From: Mesostigma viride
Lineage: Eukaryota; Streptophyta; Mesostigmatophyceae; Mesostigmatales; Mesostigmataceae
Assembly: GCA_009746045.1 (NCBI GenBank)
Contig: RPFO01000059.1
Coordinates: forward strand, 888,102-952,101
DNA: 64,000 nucleotides
Direction of reading: 5' to 3'
Translations under genes and position numbers: made by a program
Notes under the pieces: model-generated
What the model was told of the DNA's origin: nothing
Databases searched by the model: none
The model's input: only the letters and a program-made list of their open reading frames with translations
Part shown: positions 23,163 to 36,800 of the stretch, piece by piece
Layout: every line of letters begins with the position of its first letter
Position numbering within the stretch: the stretch's first letter is position 1

Positions 23163-26100
23163 CTCTTCATGTTGGGTACGAAACCAGGGCCCTCAGCATA
23201 AGGGGAAGTAGACATATTCTCCAAAAAGACATCATCGTCCAGCTCCAGTAAAGCCAGCGCGTGGCCGACGTCCATGCTGGAGAAGCTGCACCGTGGATGG
23301 GCCATGAGCAAATCGTGTGATAAAACGTGCATCCATCCACCACCCAGGTCAGATGCAAAACCTTGAACCTGCGGCGACGCGCCAGTTTTCGGTTCGCTTG
23401 ATTTTCCATGCACACGCTGTGAAGTTTGGACCCTGATGTGACGATCGTCGTACAGGCCCTTCAATGCCATGCAGCACCGCATGTGTGATGGCATAACGGT
23501 GCCACACGTTCCAAGATATACCAAGGAGACAACCAGCTTCCAAGTTATGTGCACAAACACGGCTGTGCGTGTGTGCTGTTCCACTCGCAAGTGTCCATTG
23601 ATTGCCAACCACCATCTAGCCCCCCCCCCCTCCCCTTGCACACCTTTGTCAGCCAGCTCCGCCCCGACCCCTTAGCCTATTTGTCCAAGAACCTTCTCCT
23701 CCAACTTTCAAGCATCCTGGGTGTGTCAGACCTCCACTACCCGCTCCTAGAAGAAAAGCAAGATTTTAAATGGCAATATGCATAAAACTTTTCAAATAGG
23801 TCAAACCTAATCCCAACTTCTCAAACAGGACAAGCCCAACCGCAACTTCTCAAATAGGCCAAACCTAACCCCGCACCTTGGGAACCACCCTTGGTTCGGC
23901 CACATAAGGCTACAAGAGCGTGCAATGGGCAGACTAGCCAAGCCCTTGTTTCCAAAAACACATGTGTGGCCTCCGAGCGACCGCGTGAGCACGTGGGTCT
24001 ATTCGAAGGACTTGACTCATGCACAAACATGCTCAAGGTATGCAGGAAACTTGAGGGATGCTCAAGTCACATCCAACAGGTTGTGGCAGCACGGCAAAGT
24101 GTCCAGTTTAGATGGCCGCTTCTTCTTCGCCCCTTCCTCCCCTACGCGCGCTGCACAAGCCCCCTACAACCGCTGTATAATGAGTCCGTGCCACGTCCAA
24201 CAAAGAAGAAGCATAAAAGCATATGTTCCTGGCAGCACTGGTTGTCCAATGGATATCTTGGTTCTACTCGCCATAAGACTCAAGGTAAAGCGCACTATAA
24301 GATACAATGTTGTCAAAGTACTACAAGCGCACCGAAACGGCTTCAGCCGGATGCAGCCCAACTCGTCCAGTGGGAAATACAGCAGCTCTCGTTGGCTGCC
24401 CATCCCCGCCCACGCGCGCAGCCCTCGCACGCACGCCATGGGCTGGCGGGCGTCCTCGGCGAACCGGGCCGGGACTACCTGACCCGAGGATGACATCACC
24501 TGCAGGTGGCTCTCCACGCCACCAGCAATAGAGAAAACAAGCATTCGACAAAGATGGGAATTGATCTGTCAGGGTTGCCAAAGCCTCGATGCAAACTCTT
24601 CTGTTGGAGGAAGAAGGAACTGGCCAGAGTTGCCTGCTGGCACGCCAAACGATAGAATGTAGACAAGATGAGGCAACTGCTGTGACAGTGCTTTCACGCT
24701 GGATAAGGACTGAAGATTTATTGCCCCAGGCCCCAGGCCTGTCACGGTGAGAAGTCCTGCAAAAAATACCTAAAAGGCAGCCTGGCAAAGAGTTCTTTGC
24801 CTTGGCTGCGTCACCGCTTGCACTACCGGAACGGCAGGTACAACACATCACCTGTGAAGTGTCCTCACCTCTGCCCAGTTAACAATCAGCTGCCCTCCAC
24901 ACTAGGTGCCAAACTACTCGACACTGAGAAATATTTCTGGAATTGTCACCAAGGTAGAGCCCAGGGCTCCATGGCCACCCTCTCACCCAACGCCAGAACC
25001 AGGTGGGGTTCTCGCATATAGCGAGTCATGGACCATGCCATGGCCAGACCTGTGTTGGGTCACCAACATCAGCGGTTGACCCTCATTATCTTCAGCGGTT
25101 GACCGTCATCCAAACGCCACATGAGGACCATGACATACCGCGATGCCTGTGACGCAGGGCCGCGCACCCCTGGGTCCCTGGCGCGTGTTTTGCCGCAGGC
25201 AGCAGAGCGTGCCCACCCGCAACCTCTCTGGCAAACGGTGCAGCAGCGACAGGAGGGCGGCCACGAGGGGCCACGAGTAGGAGCGCCCCCATGCCATGGC
25301 CTCAATGTCCACATCTGCACGCAAGGGGACCCAGAGGAGAGCCAGCCATCCACATACCATCAGGTACTGGTGTGCCATATCCGATGCCACAAGGCAGGCA
25401 TGGACAAGCGTAAGAGCGGCCCAACACCAGGAGCGGCCCCTCAGCAGGGCATCCCAGGCCCGCATCTGGGTGCACGGGGGCCCAGAGGAGAGACAACCAT
25501 TCTCCGACTCAGTAGACGCTGTGTACGCTGTGGAACTCCCGACGGAGACACGTGAATGAGCCCAGTTCAGCACATACAACATGTTTGGCTCCACAAGCCA
25601 CGGGTATGGCACACTACCAGCCACGCAAACATTCTTATACAAAAGGCATTGGTTGCGGTTGCCAGCTTGGTCAAGCAGAGCACAAGCGCTGGTGCGCCCG
25701 CACAGCTACCGCTGCAAGGCATGGGAGGAGGATGCAGGGCTCCACGGACCCCACTCAGGCATGTCAAAAAATAGAGCGGGCGGGCAGAGGGGAATTATTG
25801 GGACATAACGGCTGGCAGTTTTTACCGTTGGATGTCACTCGTGGAAACACATCACCTTGTCGTTGCTGTCCTCGGTTGTCTGTTTTGTTACAATGTTTGG
25901 TTCATGCTCACACTGTTGATCAGGCGCTGATAAGCGAAAGTTGGGCGTGGTTTCAGGGCAGGGGCATACAAGTTTGAGGCCATAGAACAGAGGTGATTTG
26001 GTGTCTGCTGGGCCTTGCAAGGTGACCGGTGGGGAGAACGCTGTACTGAAGGAGGGGGCTACAAGCATGAATGAACAAGCTCAAGGAAAGGTGATGACAA

Positions 26101-29100
26101 AGGGCAATGTGTCCTTGCACAGTAACAGAGGCAAAGTCCACAGGCCCTGCAGTACCACCCAAATACAGTCCACCATGGCGGGCGTTCACACCCTAACAAC
26201 AATAGCAAAAGCGTAAGCGGCCCAGATATGCACCTTTCACAACGCTATGGTACAGCACGAGCGTACACGGGAACCCGAGAGCTAGACGACACCAACGCTG
26301 AACCTATGCAAAAGTAGACACCTGTCAGTTTGGCTTGCTGGAGGCTTCCATGCCAATGGGCTGCATTAAAGAGCCAGCCTGCATACCGTTGTAATCAAGG
26401 GGTGGGGACTGCTCCGTGCCAGAACCCTCTCCCTCTGCCCCCCTCGGGTCGTACTCGATGTCATCGAACGACCCCACAATGTGCACCTGCAGGGCGTCCG
26501 CAGAGGTCCATGCACACACAGCGCAGGATGCAACGGCGTGAAAACTTAACATTTTAGAAGGTGAAAAATGTTAAATTCTAGAATCTGAGATGACGAAATG
26601 AACTTAACGCCATGCCTATTGCGTGCGAATGGGTAAAATTGACGGATGGACAGTCACCTACAAATGCCAGACGAGAATGCCAGCAAGACCATGCTGCCTT
26701 GGACTGGTGACAGATGGCATCCTGGCCAGGCAGGAAAATCCACACCAAAGATGTCGCAGCTGTACCACGAGGACTCTTGGCCTGGATTTAGTAGCGCAAC
26801 AAAATGATTCATGAGAGCCCACCTAAAATCAGGACAGATCTGATAAGAGTTGTCAATGGCAGCTTTTTTATAGGCAAAGCCAGCGCTTATTCAGTCAGAA
26901 CGTCCCCCCACTCGAAGGTCTCCCCTGCCCCCGCCTGCTCCGCCCTGCGCCCCAGGCCCCAGCAACAAGTGTGGAGCCAAAACATGTTTGTGCTTGTGGC
27001 TTCTATGCTGTGTGTGCCTTGTCCACATACACAACCCACCACAGTCTCCTCCTGCTCTTGGTGCCGGGCGCCAGCCTGATGACCCTCCCCCGCGCCACCG
27101 CCCGCGCCCCCCTGCACCGTTCTCCGCAGCATCTCCCCCACGTTGGCGTCCAAGCTGCGCAGGCTGTCCAGGTGGGCGACCGCGGTCCTGGAGCGCGCAG
27201 CAACAGTTGGACATGGGCACGCGTTCCGAGCAAGAGGAGTAAAAGGGTGGTCGCGCCGGCAGGGAGTACGTGCGACCGAGCAGCTGAACTGATTAGATTT
27301 AAACAACTCTAGGTCATGTGGCATGGGGCAGCCCTACTGCATCCTCTATGCTTTTGCAATGTCGAAGATTTATTGCACCCACAGTAGTTGCTGGACTCTC
27401 CCAGTGAGCAGTTTTATTGAACCTGTGGCCTGCCTTTCAAGGCAGCAAGAGAAGGGGCGGGTCCCATGCCCCCTTTTTGCTGTGCATAAAACAGGGATGA
27501 AAGGTACCTGCTCAAAAAGTTGGTACCCCATGACTCTCCCAATGGAGGCGCGTAAATGAATCATCGAATGAATGAATGAATGAATGAATGAATGAATGAA
27601 TGAATGAATGAATGAATGAATGAATGAATGAATGAATGAATGAATGAATGAATGAATGAATGAATGAATGAATGAATGAATGAATGAATGAATGAATGAA
27701 TGAATGAATGAATGAATGAATGAATGAATGAATGAATGAATGAATGAATGAATGAATGAATGAATGAATGAATGAATGAATGAATGAATGAATGAATGAA
27801 TGAATGAAGTGAGTGAGTGAGTGAGTGAGTGAGTGAGTGAGTGAGTGAGTGAGTGAGTGAGTGAGTGAGTGAGTGAGTGAGTGAGTGAGTGAGTGAGTGA
27901 GTGAGTGAGTGAGTGAGTGAGTGAGTGAGTGAGTGAGTGAGTGAGTGAGTGAGTGAGTGAGTGAGTGAGTGAGTGAGTGAGTGAGTGAGTGAGTGAGTGA
28001 GTGAGTGAGTGAGTGAGTGAGTGAGTGAGTGAGTGAGTGAGTGAGTGAGTGAGTGAGTGAGTGAGTGAGTGAGTGAGTGAGTGAGTGAATGAATGAATGA
28101 ATGTAGCATGGGTGCGACGTGTATGAGGACAGTGAGTGCCGCAATGATAGAGTCTGCAAAGAAAGGCACAAGCAAGGACAGGGTAAAGAATGAAGCGACA
28201 GGCTGGATGTATAACGCTTATGGGGGTACCTAACCTCTATACATGGGTGCCTTATCTCACCTTGCTGAGCTCAAGGACATGGAAGCCCAGTCCCCCTGCT
28301 ATTGCTTATCCAAACTCCCACAACGACACATGAGTCCCTGGTGATTCGCACCAATAAACTGGCACGCCATCTTTAATACGAGTTTCATAATGAGAGTTTG
28401 ATAATAGTTTCATACCGGCCCTTCCCTCCCTCCGCTGCGCTCGCTGTCGGACACCAGGGCCCCAAACAACACGCACCAAGCTCCCACAACCACACCGTGG
28501 GAGCAAACCACGATAAGAGGAATGAACGAATGCAACCACACCGTGGGAGCAGTACGCGATAAGAGGAATGAACTAATGCAACCACACCGTGGGAGCAAAC
28601 CACGATAAGAGGAATGAACGAATGCAACCACACCGTGGGAGCAGTACACGATAAGAGGAATGAACGAATGCAACCACACCGTGGGAGCAAACCACGATAA
28701 GAGGAATGAACGAATGCAACCACACCGTGGGAGCAGTACGCGATAAGAGGAATGAACGAATGCAACCACACCGTGGGAGCAAACCACGATAAGAGGAATG
28801 AACGAATGCAACCACACCGTGGGAGCAGTACACGATAAGAGGAATGAACGAATGCAACCACACCGTGGGAGCAAACCACGATAAGAGGAATGAACGAATG
28901 CAACCACACCGTGGGAGCAGTACACGATAAGAGGAATGAACGAATGCAACCACACCGTGGGAGCAATCCACGATAAGAGGAATGAACGAATGCAACCACA
29001 CCGTGGGAGCAAACCACGATAAGAGGAATGAACGAATGCAACCACACCGTGGGAGCAGTGCACGATAAGAGGAATGAACGAATGCAACCACACCGTGGGA

Positions 29101-31954
29101 GCAGTTCACGATAAGAGGAATGAACGAATGCGACCACACCGTGGGAGCAATACGCGATAAGAGGAATGAACGAATGCAACCACACCGTGGGAGCAGTACA
29201 CGATGAGAGGAATGAACGAATGCAACCACACCGTGGGAGCAGTACACGATAAGAGGAATGAACGAATGCGACCACACCGTGGGAGCAATACGCGATAAGA
29301 GGAATGAACGAATGCAACCACACCGTGGGAGCAATACGCGATAAGAGGAATGAACGAATGCAACCACACCGTGGGAGCAAACCACGATAAGAGGAATGAA
29401 CGAATGCAACCACACCGTGGGAGCAATCCACGATAAGAGGAATGAACGAATGCAACCACACCGTGGGAGCAAACCACGATGAGAGGAATGAACGAATGCA
29501 ACCACACCGTGGGAGCAATACACGATGAGAGGAATGAACGAATGCAACCACACCGTGGGAGCAAACCACGATGAGAGGAATGAACGAATGCAACCACACC
29601 GTGGGAGCAGTACACGATGAGAGGAATGAACGAATGCAACCACACCGTGGGAGCAAACCACGATAAGAGGAATGAACGAATGCAACCACACCGTGGGAGC
29701 AGTACACGATAAGAGGAATGAACGAATGCAACCACACCGTGGGAGCAGTACACGATGAGAGGAATGAACGAATGCGACCACACCGTGGGAGCAAACCACG
29801 ATAAGAGGAATGAACGAATGCGACCACACCGTGGGAGCAGTACACGATAAGAGGAATGAACGAATGCAACCACACCGTGGGAGCAGTACACGATAAGAGG
29901 AATGAACGAATGCGACCACACCGTGGGAGCAATACGCGATAAGAGGAATGAACGAATGCAACCACACCGTGGGAGCAGTACACGATAAGAGGAATGAACG
30001 AATGCAACCACACCGTGGGAGCAGTACACGATGAGAGGAATGAACGAATGCAACCACACCGTGGGAGCAATACGCGATAAGAGGAATGAACGAATGCAAC
30101 CACACCGTGGGAGCAGTACACGATGAGAGGAATGAACGAATGCAACCACACCGTGGGAGCAGTACACGATAAGAGGAATGAACGAATGCGACCACACCGT
30201 GGGAGCAATACGCGATAAGAGGAATGAACGAATGCAACCACACCGTGGGAGCAGTACACGATGAGAGGAATGAACGAATGCAACCACACCGTGGGAGCAG
30301 TGCACGATAAGAGGAATGAACGAATGCAACCACACCGTGGGAGCAAACCACGATAAGAGGAATGAACTAATGCAACCACACCGTGGGAGCAAACCACGAT
30401 AAGAGGAATGAACGAATGCAACCACACCGTGGGAGCAGTACACGATAAGAGGAATGAACGAATGCAACCACACCGTGGGAGCAGTGCACGATAAGAGGAA
30501 TGAACGAATGCAACCACACCGTGGGAGCAAACCACGATAAGAGGAATGAACGAATGCAACCACACCGTGGGAGCAGTACACGATAAGAGGAATGAACGAA
30601 TGCAACCACACCGTGGGAGCAGTGCACGATAAGAGGAATGAACGAATGAAGACCAACGGACCGTGCCCTCACCTCTTGGTGTGCTCACAGTGGAGCACCA
30701 GCCCCAGGCACGTGGTCATCTCGTCGGTGCCCACCACCTGGGTGATGGCCGACAGAGAGGGCAAAGTGACGGTCGACAGAGGGAGCCAAGTGACGGCCGA
30801 CAGAGGGAGCCAGATGACGGCCAGCAATGTCACCATAGAAAGCGCTTGACAGTGACGAAGACATCTTACGACGAAAAGTGAAATGGAGTGCGTTAAATGA
30901 ATCATACGGGATGGATGACGAATAATCAATAATGAATAATCAACAAAGACCAATCAACCGTGATTAATGCACAGAAGGCAGTCTCACAGGAAACTGCAGA
31001 TGACATATCACCAACATGAAAGTTTGGGAGGCTGATGGCAGCCAAAGGAATCTGGCCACGATGCAAACAGCTGTGGGTTCAGGGTTGCCCATGGGATGTC
31101 CATTCAGTCTACAGACCTTGTGAGGGATGCTGTCAGGAACCGATTCACTTATATTATTATATATTGGATGCACACAAATAGAAGAATGCGTAGAACAGCT
31201 AGACGCCGAGAAGGACAACATGCAGTCGGCAACTGTCAAGGGACAATGGGACGATAACGAATGAAGTTGCCCAGTCTTGAGCCCGTCCACAAACCATCCA
31301 TGTTGCAGCAGTGCCAAACTATGACGTGTAGCTGCGGTGTCAACAGTTTTCTGGCCACAATGATTGGTCTGCCAGGGCAGTCACAAGGCATAGAACAAAT
31401 ACACCCTGCACAATGCCCGACCCACACAGTCGCGCGAACGTCGCCAGCCATCATACAGCACAAGGCTGCACCTGAGTGCCCTAGTGCCCAGTGTCTGCAT
31501 CTAGCTGGCGCTGGAGACGGATGCCAGCAAGCGCGGTTACCTCAGCAAGCGCGGGCGTGACCACGGCGGCCTCCCGCTGGAACAGGTACACGATGCGGGT
31601 GGCAGGAGTTAGCGTGGTGCTGTGGGTGGCTGGTGTTAGCTGGGCGATGCCTTTTATCGTGGGAGCGACCGTCGCCAGCGCAGGTGGGCGCTCCAAGACA
31701 GCGGTCATCGCCCCTTCCCTGGATCCCCCATGGCTCGATGCAGTTGTCGATGATGACGAGGACGATAATTCAGGCGACGTGCACGGCCCATCCACCAATG
31801 GTGTCGCATGTCGGGCGGGCAGTTGCAGCAGTGGCAGGGACAGGAAGTCACGCCCCGACTGGGCCACAGTGGGCGATAAGAGGAGGCGTCGGAGGAGCGC
31901 TCTCTCCTGCGACAAAAAGAAACAAGAATTTTGCAAAGAACCAACGGTTTTCAA
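23163..31954 (-). CDS. NTAN1: Protein N-terminal asparagine amidohydrolase, split gene
   Basis: NTAN1 deamidates N-terminal Asn to Asp, feeding proteins into the Arg/N-degron pathway. Exons on the minus strand with matching phases: 31954-31541 (ends YLFQREAAVVTPALAE), 30737-30673 (VVGTDEMTTCLGLVLHC; the Cys of GTDEMTTC is the expected nucleophile, about residue 148), 27187 to about 27031 (TAVAHLDSLRSLDANVGEML), 26486-26387 (VHIVGSFDD), 25314-25139 (LRVGTLCCLRQN, TGIA), 24499-24333 (VMSSSGQVVPARFAEDAR, LDELGCIRLKPF), 23285-23163 (LENMSTSPYAEGPGFV). These follow the family order block by block, all with GT-AG ends. The 3' end of exon 3 is the likeliest of several donors. The final short exon below 23163 and the true start are unresolved; an in-frame Met lies at residue 83 of exon 1. 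Intron 2 (30672-27188) is almost entirely repeats. No signal peptide: cytosolic or nuclear. Confidence 0.9.
27369..27558 (+). mobile_element. SINE-like repeat, subfamily A, in NTAN1 intron 2
   Basis: It starts ATTTATTGCACCCACAG and contains GTGGCCTGCCTTTCAAGGCA, AAGGGGCGGGTCCC, and the variant hairpin CTCC-CAAT-GGAG at about 27536, then GCGCGTAAATGAATCATC. It passes directly into the (GAAT)n array at 27559, which is in the position of its tail. Confidence 0.65.
27559..28103. repeat. (GAAT)n followed by (GAGT)n, in NTAN1 intron 2
   Basis: About 61 AATG units (to about 27808), then about 69 GTGA units (27809-28086), then four AATG units. The junction between blocks is a single A-to-G change of the motif. 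The array continues directly from the tail of the SINE-like copy on its left. His/Ser-rich minus-strand frames here are by-products. Confidence 0.95.
28489..30648. repeat. 46-bp satellite, about 47 copies, in NTAN1 intron 2
   Basis: Each monomer reads AATGCAACCACACCGTGGGA, GCA + variable pair + ACACGATAAGAGG, AATGAACG. Variation is concentrated at a few sites: AAACC, GTACA, ATACG, ATCCA, GTGCA or GTTCA in the middle; ATAAG versus ATGAG; TGCAACC versus TGCGACC. The variants recur in patterned order, suggesting higher-order duplication. Because 46 is not a multiple of three and the unit lacks minus-strand stops, all three minus frames stay open for hundreds of codons. This is not a gene: it lies between NTAN1 exons 3 and 2. 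Confidence 0.95.
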
Positions 31955-33034
31955 AAGAAAGAAGAATTTTCCAGGGTGGCGATTTTCATCATGGCATTTG
32001 TCGTTGCGGTGTTTTTCATGATGACTGCTGTCAGCTTATGTCGGGGCCTCGGAATCCCATATCGCCAGATGTGCAGTCACATTCTTGACATGCAGCACCT
32101 AACGAAAGAGTACGACCACGTAGAAGTTTTAGCTGTAGATGTAACCTGTAAGCTGCTGCTATCTAGGCCGTAGAGACGAGCACGCTATTTATGCTATATA
32201 CTGCGGATAATGTAGTAGTATGCAGACTCTTGCCATAAAAAAAAAAAAAAATCGAGCTATGACCGTCATTCTCATTGTGACAGTGTCAGATACCCTTTTC
32301 CGGCAATAGTAGCATAATCACGGGCAACCAACAGCGATTGGAACAAGGTGTTATGACACGAAATTTTGCTGCTCTTGCAAAGGCAGCTGCACGGGTGCCA
32401 TGGGGCCTGCGCTGACAGGAACCACAGGAGGTGCATAATGAGGGCGCATGCCGTGCATGAGCGCCACGTACCGAGCAAACTTCACCATCGGCTGCCACTG
32501 GAGAGCCCCCGATAATAAGCATTCTCCTTCTGATTGTGAGGTGTCAGGACTTCAATGGGGAAAACTATGATTGAAGGACCGCTGGCTGTCGGCAGCAGCA
32601 AGAACGCTGCATCATACACGAAAGGGCAGAATCACGCTGCGGGGAAAGAAGGGTAGGCGTAGAAGTGCGTGCACACGCAAGGCTTTAAGAAAGGTGACCA
32701 TCAAGGGAACTGTGGACTCTAGCCGTCAAAGTACACAGCGTGAAATGCAGCTAGTCGAGAATCTCATGTAATTGGGCAACTGGTGCAACGACCGCCGGCA
32801 GGAAAAAGTTATTAGCGTGGCTCAAGGTTTCAAAAAGTAATTAAAAGACCGGGAGGCCACGATAAAATCATTTTACACGTGGTAACCGGCTTCAAACCCA
32901 CCAAATAAATTTTAATCACCGGTAAGTATTATTGGGTAAGGTATTGGGTAAAATGTAGGTCAGCTTACAGCTGTGAGCCTGTGACCGTGTGAACCAGGAA
33001 TAATTGGCTATACATGTAATTGGTCTGTAGTGTA
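31955..33034. other. Intergenic region upstream of NTAN1
   Basis: This should contain the NTAN1 promoter and 5' UTR, but no TATA box or other element stands out. There is a 15-A run at about 32238-32252. A 45-codon minus-strand frame (32488-32351) starts MVKFARYVALMHGMRPHY and could be an upstream exon or chance. Confidence 0.4.
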
Positions 33035-33264
33035 CAGTCATTCACGCCTTAAGTTGGGTTCGTGGTTTTTGAGGGTCAACCCAACTTAAGGCGTGAACCC
33101 AACTTAAGGCGTGAATGACTCAACTAAATTCTACTAATTTGAACTAAAGATAATAAAACATACTATTCTGAACTACTTTGAACTTGGAACGCCGGAATTC
33201 AATTCGACCCAACTTAAGGCGTGAACCCAACTTAAGCCAACCCAACTTAAGGCGTGAATGACTG
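33035..33264. mobile_element. MITE, Tc1/mariner-like, 230 bp with TA duplication
   Basis: Left end CAGTCATTCACGCCTTAAGT (33035 onward) and right end its exact complement, ending GGCGTGAATGACTG at 33264. The terminal inverted repeats are at least 26 bp, and TA flanks both sides (33033-33034 and 33265-33266). Further copies of the terminal sequence, CCCAACTTAAGGCGTGAA, lie inside at about 33080-33120 and 33206-33235. No transposase. The TA target and CAGT start are known features of the Tc1/mariner superfamily. Confidence 0.85.
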
Positions 33265-33882
33265 TACCTATACGTTGTGGTGGAGGTTCCGTGGAAAAGG
33301 ACACCGCTACAGGGACTCTACTGCTACAAACTGTCACATAATATGTCGTAGTCCGTAGACGGGACTTCAGCTTTTCCTGGTCCACCTGCAGCCTGCAGGC
33401 TGCCGTAGACTGACCAAGCATCCATAGGGAAAGGCTGAAGCGCCACTTGTCGTGCGCAAGTAGGTACCGTACTGGGATACAAGCAATGCCACTTGGGCTC
33501 ACGTATTTGAAGTCTTTTGAAGTTGGGTTTTTAAGAATTTTGCAAAGCTGCAATTAGTCTAGCTGGTTCAAATTTCAATCCGTCAGACCAATACTCATTT
33601 CCCCTCTCACCTCTTTGGTCCATAATTGGCTAATAAAATATACCCATTTCCCCGAAAAAAATTTCAATCCGTCAGACCACTACATACTCAGACCATCATG
33701 TCGGCACGGCCGGCGTGGGAAATAAACTGAACTGAACTGAACTCATACCATCAAAAGAGCCATGTGCCGAGCCTGCGATGAATTTTGCGCAGGCATACCA
33801 ACTAGCACTATGCCCGAGGTCAGAAATGGATTTTTGGATTGGATAAATATCTTAAAATTATTTCTGGGCAGCTTACGCTAGC
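33265..33882. other. Intergenic region upstream of LIG4
   Basis: The promoter and 5' UTR of LIG4 are expected here. An (AACTG)4 run lies at about 33727-33742, and the phrase TTTCAATCCGTCAGACCA occurs twice (about 33572 and 33662). No core promoter motif is clear. Confidence 0.4.
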
Positions 33883-36800
33883 ATGGAAGTCGTCAATGGA
33901 AGAACGACTCCGGCCTTTGGCACCAACATGGCTGAGGGGTTCAAGCATATCCTGGATGGCTCCTTGCCGTTTCGCCTTGTCTGCCAATGCCTGGAAAATA
34001 TGCTCAACGGGGAAAGTGAGGGTGAACCCCGACGGTTCTGGGATCAGTTTGACAAGGAGAGTTTGGAAGTTGGCACGCTAGGAATGGTAAGTTTGCCAGG
34101 AATCGCCGGCTTAAAGAAATCCGCAACTCCTTAGATATTTAGGATCCTTCTCACCAATCATCACCTCAGTGCACGACCGTCTAGCAATTAGATGTACATC
34201 GTCAATGCGCTTAACAGCTTAAGTAGCTTCGTGATCGCTTAGTAACATTGCATTCTCGCTTAGGTAGGTGGACATACGTGTTGGTTCCTTAGGGCGCTAA
34301 CGAGTCGTATATGCCCATATGCATCACATAAACACGTACTGTCAGACATTTACGTACTGTCTCTGTGCCCACGTGTCCCACTTCATGCAATGCCCGCCGC
34401 ATACTACTTATCGATTCGGCACGAGCTAGTGCTCCATGGAAGATGAAGCCGTAAGCCGTACATAACTTTGATGGGTCGAGTATTTATACCAGTATTACAT
34501 AGTATTATATCGCATGGCAGAGTCAGCGGCCAGGTGCCGCGTCAACGACCTGGCATTGCGACGGGGGAAAGCACGCACCAATTTATACTTTGCTTGTCCA
34601 TAAAGAAGCCTAAACGCCGCTTCCGCCCATGCTTCACGGCCGGTCCTGCTATGTCCCTGGCTGGATGACTGGGCATCTCGCGCAGATTTTCCCCCTGCTC
34701 ATGCCGCACAGGGACCCTCGCAAGTACGATATGAAGCAGCACCGGCTGGGCCAGGTTGGTCTGTCGGCCCTTTCCCCAACACGGCATGCGCTGCCCAACT
34801 TGGCCATAGCCTTGAGCTGAGAATGCAGGTCCTCCATATATTTTCCCGCAGGCACTAGAGGTGTACGCTTTCTGCATGATTGTGATATACGTGGATAGCA
34901 GTATGTGAATTGACCCCTTCTGAAGGTTGTATTAACCTATGAGATGGTACTCTACCTATACCATGTATCGAGGGTACAATCCTGTGAGGCATGTGCATGA
35001 CTCTTATTTCGTGCTGATGGTTCCTCTGTGTGGGCATTGCCGCACATGCCCTTTGTCAGCTTTGCATTCCACCCAGCGCAGCCAACATGGTTTCCCTTGG
35101 TATCCTTTTTTCGAGCAACACCCCCCCGTTTGGTATTACCGTGCCCCTGCTATTTGTGACCTCTTCCTACTCTTTTTGCCTCCTTGCAGTTTGCCACCCC
35201 CCCCCTTGCGGCTTGTCCCTCCCCCTTCCCCATGGCATTCGTCACCCCCTATCTCTTGCGGGTGGACAACTCCGTTTCCCACCCTTTTCACTCCCCCCCC
35301 TCCTTGCACCCGTCCTCCTCCCTTCCATCCGTCCTCCTCCCTCGCACCCCAGTGCATCGCCAGCGCGCTGGGCATCCGCTACGTGGACCGCGGGCGCCAG
35401 CTCGTGGACTACCGCACCTGCCCAGGGGAGGCCCAGGGTGACCTGGGCATGATCGTGTACAATCTGAAGCTGCAGGAGGTGGGCCGCGCGGCCGGGGAGG
35501 GGGAGGGGGAAATCGAACTGGGCGGATGCATGTATGCACGCGCATGCTGCGTATGGTCTGCACTTTATGATCCTCACACGCCTCACACGCCTCACACGCC
35601 TCACACGCCTCACACGCCTCACACGCCTCACACGCCTCACACGCCTCACACGCCTCATGGGCCTCACACGCCTCACACGCCTCACACGCCTCACACGCCT
35701 CACACGCCTCACACGCCTCACACGCCTCACACGCCTCACACGCCTCACACGCCTCACACGCCTCACACGCCTCACACGCCTCACACGCCTCACACGCCTC
35801 ACACGCCTCACACGCCTCATGGGCCTCACACGCCTCACACGCCTCACACGCCTCACACGCCTCACGCGCCTCACACGCCTCACACGCCTCACACGCCTCA
35901 CACGCCTCATGCACCTCATGGGCCTCATGCACCTCATGGGCCTCATGCGCCCTATCCACACGCAACTCGCACGCCTCACGAGTTACTACACCATGGTCTG
36001 GATGTGCTTCAAGCAGCAAAGATGTTTGGTTTGAGCGGACGACAGAGCTGGCTGGGAGGCATCCCGTTCTTGTTTTCACTGTCACCGGCTTCTATATGCA
36101 TTAGACGTAATCCGCTACTGTGTGCACGGGAAAGCTCCAGGCAAACGGTGCCCAGCACCACCTGTAGGGCGGCTGCGGGTAGAGTACAGCAGGGCGGTTT
36201 ATGCTAGAAATTAATTGCAGAGAGGCTTGTCCTAGGAGACCAGGGAGGTCTTGCGCATGGAGCCCTGCCGCGTGACATCACCCCTGGGAAGAGTCATCAC
36301 CCCTGGTGGAGAGACCATGTTGAATATTCAACTATGAGCCCTGCCGTGCCATCCTTACATCGAACTGGCCTGCCATGCCACCCATGAGCATTTACCACAG
36401 GGGAGAACGGCGTCAGAGCTGACCATACGTGACGTGGACGCGTGTCTGACCGAGCTGAGCCGGGCAGCCACCAGAACCGCCTGTACCACCGCGGTGCCGT
36501 CATCCGCAACCGTGCCCCCTAGCCGCAGGGCAGGGGCACGGGAGGGCGCAAAGGATGTGAGGGAAGACGTGCTCATGCGACTCTTTAAGGTGGCGCTCCC
36601 TATTGAGGTGCGCAAGGGGAGAAGGGTGGTGATAGCAGGCGGAGCAATGACAGAGGTGAGGACCCAATACATGACAGAGAGTGAGAGTAAATGTTGAACG
36701 ATGACAGAGGTGAGGATCCAATACATGACAGAGAGTGAGAATAAATGGCAGTGAGTGAGGATGGAGATTTGAGAGGATAAGGATGGTCGGTAGAGGACAG

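Noticed and set aside
28385-30688. 767-codon minus-strand frame of HSFIPLI-type repeats
   Set aside because: Translation of the 46-bp satellite in NTAN1 intron 2; the other two minus frames are equally open.
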